A DNA stretch of 64,000 nt from Serpens gallinarum (GCF_014836765.1 NZ_JACSQG010000001.1:492896-556895), one strand, 5' to 3'; shown: positions 8,603-21,405, numbered from the stretch's first letter. Program-made: numbers and translations. The notes: a model not told the origin generated them from the sequence alone.

Positions 8603-9175
8603 TCAGGGCGTGGGAGGTGAGAGCGGAGAGTCATTGTCTGCTGCTGGAGCTTGGGCTTCGGCTTTCGCTTCGGCATCGCGGCGCAGACGATCCAACTGAT
8701 CGGGCGTCAGCGCTTGTAGGCGGCGGGCCAGTTGCTGGACCAGATCGCGGCGCATTTCCTGAGTCAGTTGCACGCGCTCCTGTTCCGAACCCACCAGGTT
8801 GTTCTGGTCGACGGCGTAGATCTTCTGCGCTTCCAGGCGGTTCTCCAGGAGAGGGAGTTGCTGGGTGCGAATTTGATAGGCCAGTGAGGTGCTGAGTTCG
8901 TATTCGGCGCTGCGCGCTGCGCTGGTGAAGCTGGCAGTGCGTTGTGATTGCTGTTCGTCGAGCAGCACCAGTTGATAAGGCGCTCCGGCATGCACACGCA
9001 CGCCGCTGCTGGTCAGCAGGTCTTCCAGTTGCCGGGCGGTTTCGCCAAAGGCATCGCGGGCCTGCAGATCGATTTCCGTGAGTGCAAAGGTTTGCGTGCC
9101 ACTACCGCGCAGCTGGAAGCCGCAGGCACCGAGCAGCAGTGCCAGGGCAATGACCATCAGGTTGCGGTGCAGCAT
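8603..9175 (-). CDS. lptE: LPS-assembly lipoprotein LptE
   Basis: Outer-membrane lipoprotein that plugs and assembles the LptD barrel for lipopolysaccharide export. The lipobox is LLLGACGFQLRG, with Cys near residue 17 from ATG 9175. This start is chosen because the leader then begins MLHRNLMVIALALLLG, and an AGGAG element lies about ten bases upstream; the frame stays open to 9208. An LptE-type alpha/beta domain fills the middle, and the C-terminal tail is charged and low-complexity (AEAKAEAQAPAADND). It lies between leuS and holA. Confidence 0.93.
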   Translation of the reverse strand: MLHRNLMVIALALLLGACGFQLRGSGTQTFALTEIDLQARDAFGETARQLEDLLTSSGVRVHAGAPYQLVLLDEQQSQRTASFTSAARSAEYELSTSLAYQIRTQQLPLLENRLEAQKIYAVDQNNLVGSEQERVQLTQEMRRDLVQQLARRLQALTPDQLDRLRRDAEAKAEAQAPAADNDSPLSPPTP

Positions 9176-9226
9176 CTCGGCGATCTCCTGTCCATCGGCC
9201 CGGCGCACGCGCCGGGCTCGAGTCGT

Positions 9227-11872
<2,646 letters not shown>

Positions 11873-12124
11873 CTAGCATACATGACCCCCCTCGGCATAG
11901 GGAAACTCTGTTGGCCGCGCAGCATTCGTTTGGTTGACCAGGCGAGGCTATTCGATGCGCTAAAGCCCTTTGCCTGGCCGTGGGATGGCGCTCGGTTGCC
12001 CGTCCGTTAAGAACCTTGGGCGAACTAATATCGGCGCCACTGGTCGCGGCGAAAAAACCCCGGCAAATGGCAACGCTAAGCTTCGGGTAGTAGGGCAGAC
12101 AGTGCAGGACATGAGGTAAATCGA

Positions 12125-12556
12125 ATGATCGAGGAGCGGCAGGTCGAGGATGAAAACGGGCTTTATGGGCGTTTGCTGCAACGTCTGGGGCGGGTTTTGG
12201 AGCAGACAGATGAGCCGCCTGGGGAGATGGGCCCCGCAGAGGCCGAGCTGCTGGAGTTGCAGGGACTGAGCGACGCCGAACTGGAATTGATTCGCGCCTA
12301 TCTGGCGCAGGACCTGCAATGGCTGCGGGGTTGGCATGCCGCTGCCGAGGAAATGGAGCTGATCCGTCGCTCGTCGGCAGGGACGGGAAGTTCACGCTGG
12401 CTGCCGCGGCGCAGTCTCAAACGTCGGTTTGTGCGTCATCCCCAGCTGCGCTGCGCGTTGTGCGGCGTGCTATCCACTTGGGCGGCGAATCGCAGCTTGA
12501 TCCGGTGTTCATGCTGCGGCTCGCAGTTGTTTCGCGCAGCGGGCGCGCAGCATTAG
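12125..12556 (+). CDS. Zinc-ribbon-containing protein of unknown function
   Basis: A 143-aa acidic-then-basic protein. The N-terminal half is rich in Glu and Leu and predicted helical (ELLELQGLSDAELELIRAYL). The C-terminal part is basic and carries paired cysteines, CALCG about residue 110 and CSCCG about residue 129, which would form one zinc ribbon. A gene of this type lies between leuS and lnt in Pseudomonas. I cannot assign a role. Its end overlaps the convergent lnt stop by four bases. The 291-base leuS upstream interval before it holds no other gene I can see. Confidence 0.75.
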   Translation: MIEERQVEDENGLYGRLLQRLGRVLEQTDEPPGEMGPAEAELLELQGLSDAELELIRAYLAQDLQWLRGWHAAAEEMELIRRSSAGTGSSRWLPRRSLKRRFVRHPQLRCALCGVLSTWAANRSLIRCSCCGSQLFRAAGAQH

Positions 12557-14070
12557 GTGCGGGCGTGTGACCGCCGATACAGCGCCCAGCCCAACAGCGC
12601 AATCGACAGCAGCGCCATCGGCCAGCCGCGCCAGCGCAGGTAAGGCGTCAGCCCCTGCATGGGTTCGACTTCGCCGTACAGCGTGGCCTGTTCGAACTGC
12701 GGAATCTGCACGCTGATTCGCCCGAACGGGTCGATCAAGGCGGTAACCCCGTTATTGGTGGCGCGAATCATCCAGCGTCCGGCTTCCAGGGCGCGCATCT
12801 GCGCCATTTGCAGGTGCTGCAGCGGGCCGATCGAACTGCCGAACCAGGTGTCGTTGCTGACCGTGAGCAGAATGTCGCTCTGTGCCGCCAGACTGGCGGC
12901 GAATTCCGGGTAGACCACTTCGTAGCAGATATACGGTGCCAGTGTGTAGCCCTTGGCCTGCAGCAGCGGTTGGCCGGACGGGCCGCGGGCGAAGTCGGAC
13001 ATCGGCAGGTCGAAGAAGGCGATCAACCCGCGCAACAGATCCTGCAAGGGCACGTATTCGCCAAACGGCACCAGCTTCTGCTTGAGGTAGGTGCCGGCCC
13101 CGTCGCCCAGTACAGTCAGGCCATTGTAGTAGCGCGGCTCGCCATGCTGGTTGAGCTGGCGGATCGGCAGGCCGGTAATCAGCGCTGCACCGCGTTGAGC
13201 GGCATGGGCACTCATTCCTTGCAGGTAGGCCAGGGCGTATTTGCGCAATACCGGCACGGCGGTTTCCGGCCAGACGATCAGGTCGACATCGGCCGTCGCC
13301 TGGGTCATGCCGCTATACAAGTCCAGTTGCGCCCTGAGCTGTTCGCGCTCCCACTTGAGTTGTTGCGGCACGTTGCCCTGTAGCGCGGCGACCCGCAGCG
13401 GCGCACCCGACGACGTCGTCCAGGCGTGCTGCTGCAAGGCCAGGCCAAGCAGCCAGGGGGCGATCATCAGGACCAGGCCGCTGATAAGCAGCGGTGTGCG
13501 AACACGTAGGCGCGGCAAATTGATCAGCAGCGCGGCGGTAAGCGTCAGGATAAACGAGGGCAGCCAGACTCCTCCCAGCGGAGCCAGCCCCGCCAGCGGG
13601 CCGTACAGCTGACTGTAACCGGCGTACAGCCAGGGGAAACCGGTAAGAAACCAACCACGAAAAGCTTCCTGGGCCAGCCACAGGGCGGCGAAGGCCAGGG
13701 CGTCGCCCAATGGCGCTTGCTCACGGCGCAGCCAGCGTGCCCAGATCCAGGCGCTTAGGGCAAACAGCAGGCCCAATCCGGCAACGAAGGCCAGGGTCAG
13801 GAAGACTGCCAAGGGCACCGGCGCGGCGCCGTAATCGTGGATGCTGACATACACCCAGCTGGTGCCGCTGGCGAACAGGCCGAAACCGTAGAACCAGCCG
13901 CGCGCAAAAGCCGCCCGACCATTCAGCTGGCGCAAGCCCAGGTAGAACAGGGCAATGGACAGCAGTAACAGCGGCCAGATATCGAAGGGCGAAAAGGCCA
14001 GGGGCGTCAGTGCGCCAGCGCCCAAGGCCAGCAAATGGCCCGGCCAGCCGGGTTGGGTAATCCAGCGCAA
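12553..14070 (-). CDS. lnt: Apolipoprotein N-acyltransferase
   Basis: Inner-membrane enzyme that adds the third acyl chain to the N-terminal Cys of lipoproteins, required for Lol sorting. The N-terminal part has six or more membrane helices, followed by a nitrilase-type periplasmic domain. The triad residues lie in IVWPETAVP (Glu), GTYLKQKLVPFGEY (Lys) and APYICYEVVYPE (Cys). I place the start at TTG 14070 because AAGGA lies seven bases upstream and the product then begins RWITQPGWPGHLL, like Lnt of other pseudomonads. The frame stays open to 14130. The gene is downstream of corC on the same strand. Confidence 0.93.
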   Translation of the reverse strand: MRWITQPGWPGHLLALGAGALTPLAFSPFDIWPLLLLSIALFYLGLRQLNGRAAFARGWFYGFGLFASGTSWVYVSIHDYGAAPVPLAVFLTLAFVAGLGLLFALSAWIWARWLRREQAPLGDALAFAALWLAQEAFRGWFLTGFPWLYAGYSQLYGPLAGLAPLGGVWLPSFILTLTAALLINLPRLRVRTPLLISGLVLMIAPWLLGLALQQHAWTTSSGAPLRVAALQGNVPQQLKWEREQLRAQLDLYSGMTQATADVDLIVWPETAVPVLRKYALAYLQGMSAHAAQRGAALITGLPIRQLNQHGEPRYYNGLTVLGDGAGTYLKQKLVPFGEYVPLQDLLRGLIAFFDLPMSDFARGPSGQPLLQAKGYTLAPYICYEVVYPEFAASLAAQSDILLTVSNDTWFGSSIGPLQHLQMAQMRALEAGRWMIRATNNGVTALIDPFGRISVQIPQFEQATLYGEVEPMQGLTPYLRWRGWPMALLSIALLGWALYRRSHART

Positions 14071-14148
14071 GCGTGAGTCCTTATGGAAGTGCAATCGCCG
14101 CAGGCTAACGGCAGGAGCCATCGACGGCAAGTCGGCGAGCCATGTTAT

Positions 14149-14172
14149 GCGGGTGCGGCTTGCCGCACCCGC
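14149..14172 (-). terminator. GC-rich hairpin between corC and lnt
   Basis: Two perfect 11-base arms (GCGGGTGCGGC and its complement) around a TT dinucleotide, seven bases after the corC stop. No T-run follows on either strand, so it is not a classic intrinsic terminator. It may attenuate or protect the 3' end of the upstream message. Confidence 0.45.
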
Positions 14173-14178
14173 CGGGCG

Positions 14179-15018
14179 TCAGGCGTCCATCGCGGTCAGG
14201 CGCAACAGGTGGATGCGCCGGCTGTTGGCATTCAGCACGCGGAAGCGGTAACCGCCGATAGTGGCGACTTCGTTGCGCTTGGGCAGATGGCCGAAGGCGT
14301 GCATCACCAGACCGCCCACGGTATCGAACTCCTCATCGGAGAATTCACTGTCGAAGAACTCGTTGAAGCTGTCGATCGGGGTGAGTGCCTTGACGATGAA
14401 ATCACCGCTGGGCAGCGGCTTGATGTAGCTGTCTTCCTCGATATCGTGCTCATCTTCGATATCCCCGACGATCTGCTCGAGCACATCCTCAATGGTGACG
14501 ATGCCGGCCATGCCGCCGTATTCATCAATGACCACGGCCATATGATTATGGGTGCTGCGGAACTCGCGCAGCAGCACGTTGAGGCGCTTGGACTCGGGCA
14601 CGAAGGTGGCCGGACGCAGCAAGTCCTTGAGCTGGATGGGTTGCGCCTCATCGTGCAGCACCATCGGCAGCAGGTCCTTGGCAAGCAGGATGCCCTTTAC
14701 GTCATCGAGGGTCTCACCGACCACCGGGTAGCGAGAATGTGCCGCCTCGATGATGGTCGGCAGATAGTCCCGAGGCGTGTGATCGGCGCGGATGCTGATC
14801 ACTTGGGAGCGCGGCACCATGATGTCGCGCACTTGCAGGTCGGCGACCTGGATAGCGCCCTCGACGATGGATAGCGCCTCGCTGTCCAGAAGCTTGTTGT
14901 CGTGGGCATCGTGCAGGACTTCCAGTAGTTCTGCACGGTTTCTTGGCTCATGGGCAAAAGCCTGGGTGATTTTTTCCAGCCAGGACTTGTGCCCGTTGCT
15001 CTCTCGATCTTCGCTCAT
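14179..15018 (-). CDS. corC: CorC/HlyC family CBS-domain protein (YbeX)
   Basis: Cytosolic protein of 279 aa with two CBS domains (about 65-190) and a C-terminal CorC_HlyC domain (about 205-279, DSEFSDEEFDTVGGLVMHAFG). The conserved DLQVRDIMVPRSQVISI begins the first CBS repeat. Members are linked to Mg/Co efflux and, as YbeX, to ribosome metabolism next to ybeY. ATG 15018 gives the usual MSEDRESNGHKSW start and follows AAGGA, although the gap is short. An ATG at 15036 overlapping the ybeY stop is the alternative. Confidence 0.92.
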   Translation of the reverse strand: MSEDRESNGHKSWLEKITQAFAHEPRNRAELLEVLHDAHDNKLLDSEALSIVEGAIQVADLQVRDIMVPRSQVISIRADHTPRDYLPTIIEAAHSRYPVVGETLDDVKGILLAKDLLPMVLHDEAQPIQLKDLLRPATFVPESKRLNVLLREFRSTHNHMAVVIDEYGGMAGIVTIEDVLEQIVGDIEDEHDIEEDSYIKPLPSGDFIVKALTPIDSFNEFFDSEFSDEEFDTVGGLVMHAFGHLPKRNEVATIGGYRFRVLNANSRRIHLLRLTAMDA

Positions 15019-15032
15019 ATTTCCTTGCTCAG

Positions 15033-15488
15033 TCATTCATCGCCGGCGTAGGGGTCGGGATGCCCCAGTTCGCCAAGCAGCTCTCGTTCCAGGGCTTCCA
15101 TTTCTTCGGCTTCGTCATCCTCGAGATGATCGTAGCCAAGCAGATGCAGGCAGCCATGGATGACCAAATGGGCCCAGTGGGCCTGCAGGGCTTTGCCCTG
15201 TTCGGTCGCTTCACGCTCGACCACCGGCACGCAGATCACCAGGTCGCCCAGCAGTGGAATATCCAACAGACCTTCGGGAATGTCCGCTGGAAAAGACAAC
15301 ACATTGGTGGCGTAATCCTTGTGTCGCCACCTGTGGTTCAGCTCACGGCCTTCCGGCTCGTCGACCAGGCGAATGGTCAGTTCGGAGTCCGCTGTGCGCT
15401 GGCGCAGAGCCAGTTCGCACCAGCGGCGAAAGTCGTCTTCGCTGGGATGGTTGCCAGTGGTGGCCAGTTGCAGATCAAGCTCAAGCAT
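15033..15488 (-). CDS. ybeY: Endoribonuclease YbeY
   Basis: Single-strand-specific metallo-endoribonuclease needed for 16S rRNA 3'-end maturation and ribosome quality control. The zinc-binding H3xH5xH signature is seen as [15 protein letters not shown] (residues about 107-125). Length is 151 aa. It overlaps ybeZ by eight bases at its start, and its stop lies inside the longest corC frame, in the conserved ybeZ-ybeY-ybeX order. Confidence 0.96.
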   Translation of the reverse strand: MLELDLQLATTGNHPSEDDFRRWCELALRQRTADSELTIRLVDEPEGRELNHRWRHKDYATNVLSFPADIPEGLLDIPLLGDLVICVPVVEREATEQGKALQAHWAHLVIHGCLHLLGYDHLEDDEAEEMEALERELLGELGHPDPYAGDE

Positions 15489-16506
15489 CGTCGGCTCGCG
15501 CTCCCGGATCGTTGTCCGCCGAGCGGGGCGTTCGCGTTATGGCTTGCTGATCCTCGAAGCGCTCGTAGGCTTCGACGATGCGCTGCACCAGCGGGTGGCG
15601 TACCACGTCCTTGGGCTGGAAGTGGGTGAAGCTGATGCCGGGCACATCCTCCAAAACCTTGATGACATGGGCCAGGCCGGATTTGGTGCCGCGCGGCAGG
15701 TCGACCTGGGTGATGTCGCCGGTGATCACGGCGGTGGAGCCGAAGCCGATGCGCGTGAGGAACATCTTCATCTGTTCCAGCGTGGTGTTCTGGCTCTCGT
15801 CGAGGATGATGAAGCTGTTGTTCAGGGTGCGCCCGCGCATGTAGGCCAGGGGAGCGATTTCGATCACCTGTTTTTCGATCAGCCGCGCCACGTGCTCGAA
15901 GCCGAGCATTTCGTACAGCGCGTCGTACAGCGGGCGTAAATAAGGGTCGATCTTCTGCGCCAGGTCACCGGGCAGGAAGCCGAGTTTTTCGCCGGCCTCC
16001 ACCGCTGGGCGCACCAGCAGGATGCGCCGTACCTGTTCGCGCTCCAGGGCGTCAACCGCGGCGGCCACCGCCAGGTAGGTCTTGCCGGTGCCGGCCGGGC
16101 CGATGCCGAAGTTGATGTCATTGTCGAGGATCGCCTGGACGTAGCGCTGCTGGTTGGCGCCGCGCGGGCGAATCAGGCCCTTCTTGGTGCGCAAGGCCAG
16201 ACGGCTGTCGGCCTTGCCCTGCTCCAGGGCTTCCATGGCGGATTCCTGCAGGTACAGGTGCACGGTTTCTGGGGACAGTTCGTCGTTTTTGGTTTCGCGG
16301 TACAGGCGGCGCAGGAGATTTTCTGCGTTGTGGGCCTGTTGCGAGTCGCCGATCAGTTCGAATTGATTGCCGCGGTTGCGAATTTCAATGGCCAGGCGCT
16401 GCTCGATCATGCGCAGGTGCTCATCAAATTGCCCGCAGAGATTAGCGAAGCGGCGTGCCTCGAAGGGCTCGAGGGTAAAACGGTGTAAATCTGTGGGGGC
16501 GTTCAA
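15481..16506 (-). CDS. ybeZ: PhoH-like ATPase YbeZ
   Basis: P-loop ATPase/putative RNA helicase of the PhoH family (341 aa) that works with YbeY in RNA metabolism. Walker A is [11 protein letters not shown] (residues about 137-147) and Walker B is FIILDESQN (about 232-240). The N-terminal 90 residues hold a small RNA-binding-like module ([17 protein letters not shown]). It starts the ybeZ-ybeY-corC-lnt operon; miaB lies upstream on the same strand after a 288-base gap. Confidence 0.94.
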   Translation of the reverse strand: MNAPTDLHRFTLEPFEARRFANLCGQFDEHLRMIEQRLAIEIRNRGNQFELIGDSQQAHNAENLLRRLYRETKNDELSPETVHLYLQESAMEALEQGKADSRLALRTKKGLIRPRGANQQRYVQAILDNDINFGIGPAGTGKTYLAVAAAVDALEREQVRRILLVRPAVEAGEKLGFLPGDLAQKIDPYLRPLYDALYEMLGFEHVARLIEKQVIEIAPLAYMRGRTLNNSFIILDESQNTTLEQMKMFLTRIGFGSTAVITGDITQVDLPRGTKSGLAHVIKVLEDVPGISFTHFQPKDVVRHPLVQRIVEAYERFEDQQAITRTPRSADNDPGARADDA

Positions 16507-16794
16507 GGGCTTTGTCAGTAACCGGTTTCATGGTGGAGATTGAAGAATAGCGCTGACAGCAAGATGCGGGAAGCGTGAAGCAAGCAGCTTTAGGTCGAAT
16601 GGTGTACAGGCCGCTGCACGGCAAGGCCAGCGAAGCTCTTCTCGCCCGTTGCAGCATGCGGGTTGGAATAGGGCGTTATTCGAGCAACCCGCCATGTGCG
16701 GCTAATGCGCTGCTGGCGGGGTGTTCGTTCAGCTCGCGGACATCCAACCTGTGCGCGTGTAACAAGCGACGCCGTCTTACGCCGCGTACCTTGC
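16507..16794. other. Gene-free interval with one inverted repeat
   Basis: This 288-base gap between ybeZ and miaB has no open frame I would call a gene. It holds an imperfect hairpin at 16658-16692: GCGGGTTGGAATA pairs with TATTC and CAACCCGC, with a GAG bulge in the right arm. No T-run follows. It could be a transcript-processing or repeat element. Confidence 0.5.
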
Positions 16795-18123
16795 TCAGTC
16801 GATCAAGGAGCCACGCAGCGAGTGCGGCAGAGCGTCGTCGATGTGCACATTGACGAAATGTCCGATCAGGCGGGGGTTGTCGCAGCGGAAGTTGACGATG
16901 CGGTTGTTCTCGGTGCGCCCCTGCAACATGCCCGGGTCTTTTTTCGAGTAATCGCTGACCAGGATGCGCTGGGTGCTGCCGACCATGCGCCGGCTGATTT
17001 CAAACCCTTGCTGGCTGATGCGGGTTTGCAGAATCGACAGGCGCTGCTTTTTCACTTCATCGGGCGTGTCATCAGCCATTTCGGCAGCCGGCGTACCGGG
17101 GCGCGAGCTGTAAATGAACGAGTAGGAGAAGTCGAAGCCGACATCCTCGATGAGCTTCATGGTCTGCTCGAAGTCCTTTTCCGTTTCGCCAGGGAAGCCA
17201 ACGATAAAGTCCGAGCTGATGCAAATGTCCGGCACCGCCGCACGCAGCTTGCGGATGCGCGACTTGTATTCCAATGCGGTGTGGTTGCGCTTCATCGCCG
17301 CCAATACACGGTCGGCGCCCGACTGCACGGGCAAATGGACGAACTTCACCAACTGGGGAATCTCGGCGTGGGCCTGGATCAGCGCGTCGGAGAATTCCAG
17401 CGGGTGGCTGGTGGTATAACGGATGCGTTCGATGCCATCGAGGGCAGCCACCAGGTACAGCAGGTCGGCGAAGTCGCACAGGCTGCCGTCCGGGTTGGTG
17501 CCGCGGTAGCCGTTGACGTTCTGGCCGAGCAGGGTGACTTCTTTCACGCCGTTTTCAGTCAGGTGAATAATCTCCGCCAGGACATCTTCCACCGGGCGAC
17601 TGACTTCCTCGCCACGGGTATAAGGCACTACACAGAAGGTGCAGTACTTGCTGCAGCCTTCCATCACCGAGACAAAGGCGCTGGGGCCATCGACGCGCGG
17701 CTCGGGCAGGCGGTCGAACTTCTCGATTTCCGGGAAGGAAATATCCACCTGGGCAGTCTTGGTGGTGCGCGCGGCGTCGATCATTTCCGGCAGGCGGTGC
17801 AGGGTTTGCGGGCCGAACACCACATCGACATAGGGGGCGCGATCGCGGATCGCCGCGCCTTCCTGGCTGGCCACACAGCCGCCCACACCGATCACCAGGT
17901 CGGGGTTTTCCAGCTTCAGTTCGCGCCAGCGGCCCAATTGCGAGAACACTTTGTCCTGGGCTTTTTCGCGAATCGAGCAGGTATTAAGCAGGATCACGTC
18001 GGCATCTTCAGCCTTGCTGGTGATTTCCAGGGCCTGGTGTTCGCCCAGCAGGTCCACCATGCGCGAGCTGTCGTACTCGTTCATCTGGCAACCGTGGGTT
18101 TCGATATAAAGCTTCTTGGCCAT
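16795..18123 (-). CDS. miaB: tRNA-2-methylthio-N6-dimethylallyladenosine synthase MiaB
   Basis: Radical SAM methylthiotransferase that converts i6A37 to ms2i6A37 in tRNAs reading UNN codons. The N-terminal UPF0004 domain carries the auxiliary cluster cysteines ([33 protein letters not shown]). The radical-SAM motif is CSKYCTFC, followed by VVPYTRGEE, and a C-terminal TRAM domain begins near residue 375. ATG 18123 is chosen: it gives [12 protein letters not shown] and 442 aa, normal for Pseudomonas, whereas the longer open frame adds 32 unrelated residues. Confidence 0.97.
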   Translation of the reverse strand: MAKKLYIETHGCQMNEYDSSRMVDLLGEHQALEITSKAEDADVILLNTCSIREKAQDKVFSQLGRWRELKLENPDLVIGVGGCVASQEGAAIRDRAPYVDVVFGPQTLHRLPEMIDAARTTKTAQVDISFPEIEKFDRLPEPRVDGPSAFVSVMEGCSKYCTFCVVPYTRGEEVSRPVEDVLAEIIHLTENGVKEVTLLGQNVNGYRGTNPDGSLCDFADLLYLVAALDGIERIRYTTSHPLEFSDALIQAHAEIPQLVKFVHLPVQSGADRVLAAMKRNHTALEYKSRIRKLRAAVPDICISSDFIVGFPGETEKDFEQTMKLIEDVGFDFSYSFIYSSRPGTPAAEMADDTPDEVKKQRLSILQTRISQQGFEISRRMVGSTQRILVSDYSKKDPGMLQGRTENNRIVNFRCDNPRLIGHFVNVHIDDALPHSLRGSLID

Positions 18124-18297
18124 GAGTGTCTGCGCATCGGGGTGTTCGAAAGGACTGCGGATTATAGGGGAGTGCTGGTCCAGGGGGTAGGTTTGTAGGC
18201 AAGCGGCAGGGTTGCGCACGGCAGGTGTGCCGCCGGTCGTGGGCTGCTTGTGGTATCCTCCGCGCCCGCCTTAACAGCCTTCAGTAGCCGCATCGCC

Positions 18298-18624
18298 ATG
18301 AGCAAACATGACACACCCATCTTCAAGGTGATCTTTCTCAACCAGGGTCAGGTGTACGAGATGTACGCCAAGCAGATTTTCCAGAGTGAGCTCTGGGGGT
18401 TCCTGGAAATCGAGGAATTCGTCTTCGGCGAGCGCACGCAGATGGTCGTCGATCCCAGTGAGGAAAAACTCAAGGCTCAGTTTGACGGTGTGGTGCGCAG
18501 CTTCGTACCCATGCACGCCATCGTGCGCATTGATGAGGTTGAGCGTATTGGCACGCCGAAGATCAGCGAAGCCAAGGGCACCAGCAATGTCATGCCATTT
18601 CCCATGCCGATGACGGATAAGTAA
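18298..18624 (+). CDS. DUF1820 family protein
   Basis: Cytosolic protein of 108 aa of the DUF1820 family, common in gamma-proteobacteria, with no known role. The start ATG 18298 gives MSKHDTPIFKVIFLNQGQVY; the frame is open from 18250 without a ribosome site. The core IFKVIFLNQGQVYEMYAKQI and FVPMHAIVRIDEVERIGT fit a beta-rich fold. It is transcribed divergently from miaB. Confidence 0.85.
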   Translation: MSKHDTPIFKVIFLNQGQVYEMYAKQIFQSELWGFLEIEEFVFGERTQMVVDPSEEKLKAQFDGVVRSFVPMHAIVRIDEVERIGTPKISEAKGTSNVMPFPMPMTDK

Positions 18625-18660
18625 CGCGCGCCAGCGCTGTCGCACGATTCTTAGATAAAT

Positions 18661-18681
18661 AGTCCGTCGCCTGACGGGACT
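18661..18681. terminator. Possible terminator hairpin between DUF1820 gene and Sel1 gene
   Basis: AGTCC-GTC pairs with GAC-GGACT, with one bulged G, in the convergent interval. It lacks a T-run on the plus strand and has only ATTTAT on the minus side. Weak support. Confidence 0.3.
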
Positions 18682-18686
18682 GTCGC

Positions 18687-19229
18687 TCAGGGCAGGGGAG
18701 CGAAGGGCGAGTCGCCGTCGAGCGTCTGCAGTTCCAGCAGGTAGTTACGGAAGATATGCCCGAGTATCTGCGTGGCGACTGCCAGCTCTTCCTTGGTCAT
18801 TTGTTCGGCGACCAGGTCAGCGCCGTCCAGCGCCTCTTCCGAGCCGTTGACCGCCGACATCTTCAGCACGATGAACGCCTGGATATTACTGGCCGGCACG
18901 CCTTCGCCCTTGAAGAACATGGTGCCCAACCGGCGTTGCGCCTCGGCATGCCCTGCCAAGGACGCCTGCTCGTACCAATGCAGGGCTTGTTGCAGATCCT
19001 GCTGGGTGTATTGGCCTGTGTAGAAGTATTCGCCCAGTTCGAACTGCGCCTGGTCGTCACCTGCTACGGCCAGTGCCTGGCAGGTGTTCAGGGCTTCGCT
19101 GAGGTCTTCCGCGGGGACATTCAACACGCAGCGTCCAGTCGCCGGGATCAGCAATGAATTGCCGCTGGCAAATACCTGCAGCGACAGCAGCAGGCAACAC
19201 AGGCTCAGGATGGATCGGGTGCGAATCAT
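18687..19229 (-). CDS. Exported Sel1-repeat (TPR-like) protein
   Basis: Secreted 180-aa protein with a signal peptide of about 22 residues (ILSLCCLLLSLQVFASG). Two Sel1-like repeats span about 60-135: AQFELGEYFYTGQYTQQDL, then AEAQRRLGTMFFKGEGV. Sel1 repeats usually mediate protein-protein contact in the periplasm; no partner can be named. The start is ATG 19229; a TTG nine bases upstream with a nearer GAGG is the alternative. It lies between the DUF1820 gene and hemL, as in P. aeruginosa. Confidence 0.75.
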   Translation of the reverse strand: MIRTRSILSLCCLLLSLQVFASGNSLLIPATGRCVLNVPAEDLSEALNTCQALAVAGDDQAQFELGEYFYTGQYTQQDLQQALHWYEQASLAGHAEAQRRLGTMFFKGEGVPASNIQAFIVLKMSAVNGSEEALDGADLVAEQMTKEELAVATQILGHIFRNYLLELQTLDGDSPFAPLP

Positions 19230-19442
19230 TGCAATCAAGGCGCCTCAAGGATCAGGGCGGGTTCCGACGACCGGCACATTATGGATAAGCGGACCACGGG
19301 TGACAAAGCCTTTCGCCCCATGCCTGGACACGTACGGCAAAAAAAGCCATGACCAGACGCAATTTCTTCCATCCCTGAGGTGCGTGTCGCCGTAGGGTAC
19401 CCTGCGTGCCGTGCAAACAGGGCACCTCGGCGGCGAAGGCGC

Positions 19443-20726
19443 TTATTTCAACTGCGCAAACGCTTTTTCTGCAGCATCCAGCGTGATTTTCAATTCCGCT
19501 TCGCCATGCACGATCGACGTGAAGCCTGCCTCGTAGGCGCTCGGCGCCAGGTAGACGCCGCCATCGAGCATCAGATGGAAGAAGCGATTGAAACGTTCCA
19601 CATCGCAGGCCATTACGTCGCCAAAGGTCTGGATCGCGTCGGCGCCGCTGAAATACAGGCCGAACATGCCGCCCGCCTGGGTGGTCACGAAGGGGATAGT
19701 GGCGGCATCGGCGCGGTCTTGCAGACCTTGCAGCAGGCGGCTGGTGTAGTCGGTCAGTTCGGCATGAAAGCCCGGACGGCTGATCAGCTTGAGCGTGGTC
19801 AGGCCGGCAGCCATGGCCAGCGGGTTGCCGGACAGGGTGCCAGCTTGATAAACGGGGCCGAGCGGCGAAATGCATTCCATGATTTCGCGCTTGCCGCCGA
19901 ACGCACCGACCGGCATGCCACCGCCGACGATCTTGCCGAAAGTGGACAGGTCCGGCGTCACGCCGTAATGCGCCTGGGCGCCACCGAGTGCGACGCGAAA
20001 GCCCGTCATCACTTCGTCAAAGATCAACACCACGCCATGCTCAGTGCACAGCTCGCGCAGGCCTTCGAGAAAGCCCGGTACCGGCGGTACGCAGTTCATA
20101 TTGCCGGCCACCGGCTCGACGATGATGCAGGCGATGTCCTTGCCGGCCTTGGCAAGGGTTTCGCGCACGGCTTCGATGTCGTTGTAGGGCAGGGTCAGCG
20201 TGTGCTGGGCAAAGGCCGCCGGCACGCCGGGGGAGCTGGGCACGCCGAAGGTCAGCGCGCCGGAGCCGGCTTTCACCAGCAGGCTGTCGGAGTGGCCGTG
20301 GTAGCAGCCTTCGAACTTGATGATGGTGTCGCGGCCGGTATAGCCTCGGGCCAGGCGGATGGCGCTCATGGTCGCCTCGGTGCCGGAGCTGACCATGCGC
20401 ACCATGTCCATGGACGGCACGATGGAGCACACCAGCTCGGCCATCTCGGTTTCCATGGCGGTCGGTGCGCCGAAGGACAGGCCATGATCCAGCTGACGAC
20501 GTACCGCATCGAGCACATCCGGATGGCCGTGGCCGAGAATCATCGGGCCCCAGGAGCCGACGTAGTCGACGTAGCGCTTGTCGTCTTCATCGATCACATA
20601 GGCGCCTTTGGCGTGCTTGATGAACAGCGGCGCGCCGCCGACGCTCTTGAAGGCGCGCACCGGCGAGTTGACGCCGCCGGGGATGTGTTTCTGGGCGTTG
20701 CTGAAGAGAATTTCGGAACGGGACAT
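19443..20726 (-). CDS. hemL: Glutamate-1-semialdehyde 2,1-aminomutase
   Basis: PLP enzyme of the C5 haem pathway that isomerises glutamate-1-semialdehyde to 5-aminolevulinate. From ATG 20726 the protein has 427 aa, exactly the family length, and begins [18 protein letters not shown]. The PLP lysine is in [20 protein letters not shown], preceded by [11 protein letters not shown], the aspartate that contacts the pyridine nitrogen. The longer open frame to 20855 is not supported. It follows thiE and thiD on the same strand. Confidence 0.97.
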   Translation of the reverse strand: MSRSEILFSNAQKHIPGGVNSPVRAFKSVGGAPLFIKHAKGAYVIDEDDKRYVDYVGSWGPMILGHGHPDVLDAVRRQLDHGLSFGAPTAMETEMAELVCSIVPSMDMVRMVSSGTEATMSAIRLARGYTGRDTIIKFEGCYHGHSDSLLVKAGSGALTFGVPSSPGVPAAFAQHTLTLPYNDIEAVRETLAKAGKDIACIIVEPVAGNMNCVPPVPGFLEGLRELCTEHGVVLIFDEVMTGFRVALGGAQAHYGVTPDLSTFGKIVGGGMPVGAFGGKREIMECISPLGPVYQAGTLSGNPLAMAAGLTTLKLISRPGFHAELTDYTSRLLQGLQDRADAATIPFVTTQAGGMFGLYFSGADAIQTFGDVMACDVERFNRFFHLMLDGGVYLAPSAYEAGFTSIVHGEAELKITLDAAEKAFAQLK

Positions 20727-20775
20727 GAGGGGCCTCGTAAAGGGCGGGCGGACACTATCGTCTGCCGGCTCAGGA

Positions 20776-21405
20776 TCAGGGGGTCGCAAACAAAGCGGAA
20801 AACGCACGGGCGCGGCGTTCGACTTCAATGGCCGAATCGGCGCTGAACAAGGCATTGATCACCGCCAGCCAGTCGGTGCCGTGCTCAATCAGCAAGGGTG
20901 CGGTGGCCAGAGTAATGCCACCGATGGCCACGATCGGCGCGTCGAAACGCTCGCGTGCCTGCTGCAGCAGCTCGAGGGTGGCTGTGACCTCGCCGGGCTT
21001 GGTCATCGACGTGAAGAAGCGGCCGAACGCAATATGGCTGGCGCCCGCTGTAAGGGCCTGCTCCGCCAGTTCAAGGCTGGCATGGCAGCTGGAGCCCAGG
21101 TGCAGGCCGGCACCGAGGCGGGCGCGCGCCGCGCTCAGCGAGCCGTCTTCCTGGCCCAGGTGCAGACCGACGCCCAGGCGTTCGGCCAGCGGCAGGTCAT
21201 CGTTGATGATCAGTTCGGCGCCGTAGCGACGGCACAGCTCCAGCAAGGCGCTGGCTTCATCGAAGCGCCGCGCCTGGTCGCGTGATTTCTCGCGGTATTG
21301 CAACAGCCTGGCGCCGCCTTCAAGGGCGGCTTCGACGTAGGGCAGCAGGCGTCCATCGGCGAGCAGCGTGCTGTCGGTGATGGCATAGAGACCGCGCGTC
21401 ATCAT
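20776..21405 (-). CDS. thiE: Thiamine-phosphate synthase ThiE
   Basis: Joins HMP pyrophosphate to thiazole phosphate to give thiamine phosphate. It is a TIM barrel of 209 aa. Conserved segments are [14 protein letters not shown] (substrate-binding region), [23 protein letters not shown], and [15 protein letters not shown]. The start at ATG 21405 follows GGAGGG by six bases; a second ATG directly after it is equally in frame. It lies 13 bases downstream of thiD, so the two form a thiamine operon that leads into hemL. Confidence 0.95.
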   Translation of the reverse strand: MMTRGLYAITDSTLLADGRLLPYVEAALEGGARLLQYREKSRDQARRFDEASALLELCRRYGAELIINDDLPLAERLGVGLHLGQEDGSLSAARARLGAGLHLGSSCHASLELAEQALTAGASHIAFGRFFTSMTKPGEVTATLELLQQARERFDAPIVAIGGITLATAPLLIEHGTDWLAVINALFSADSAIEVERRARAFSALFATP

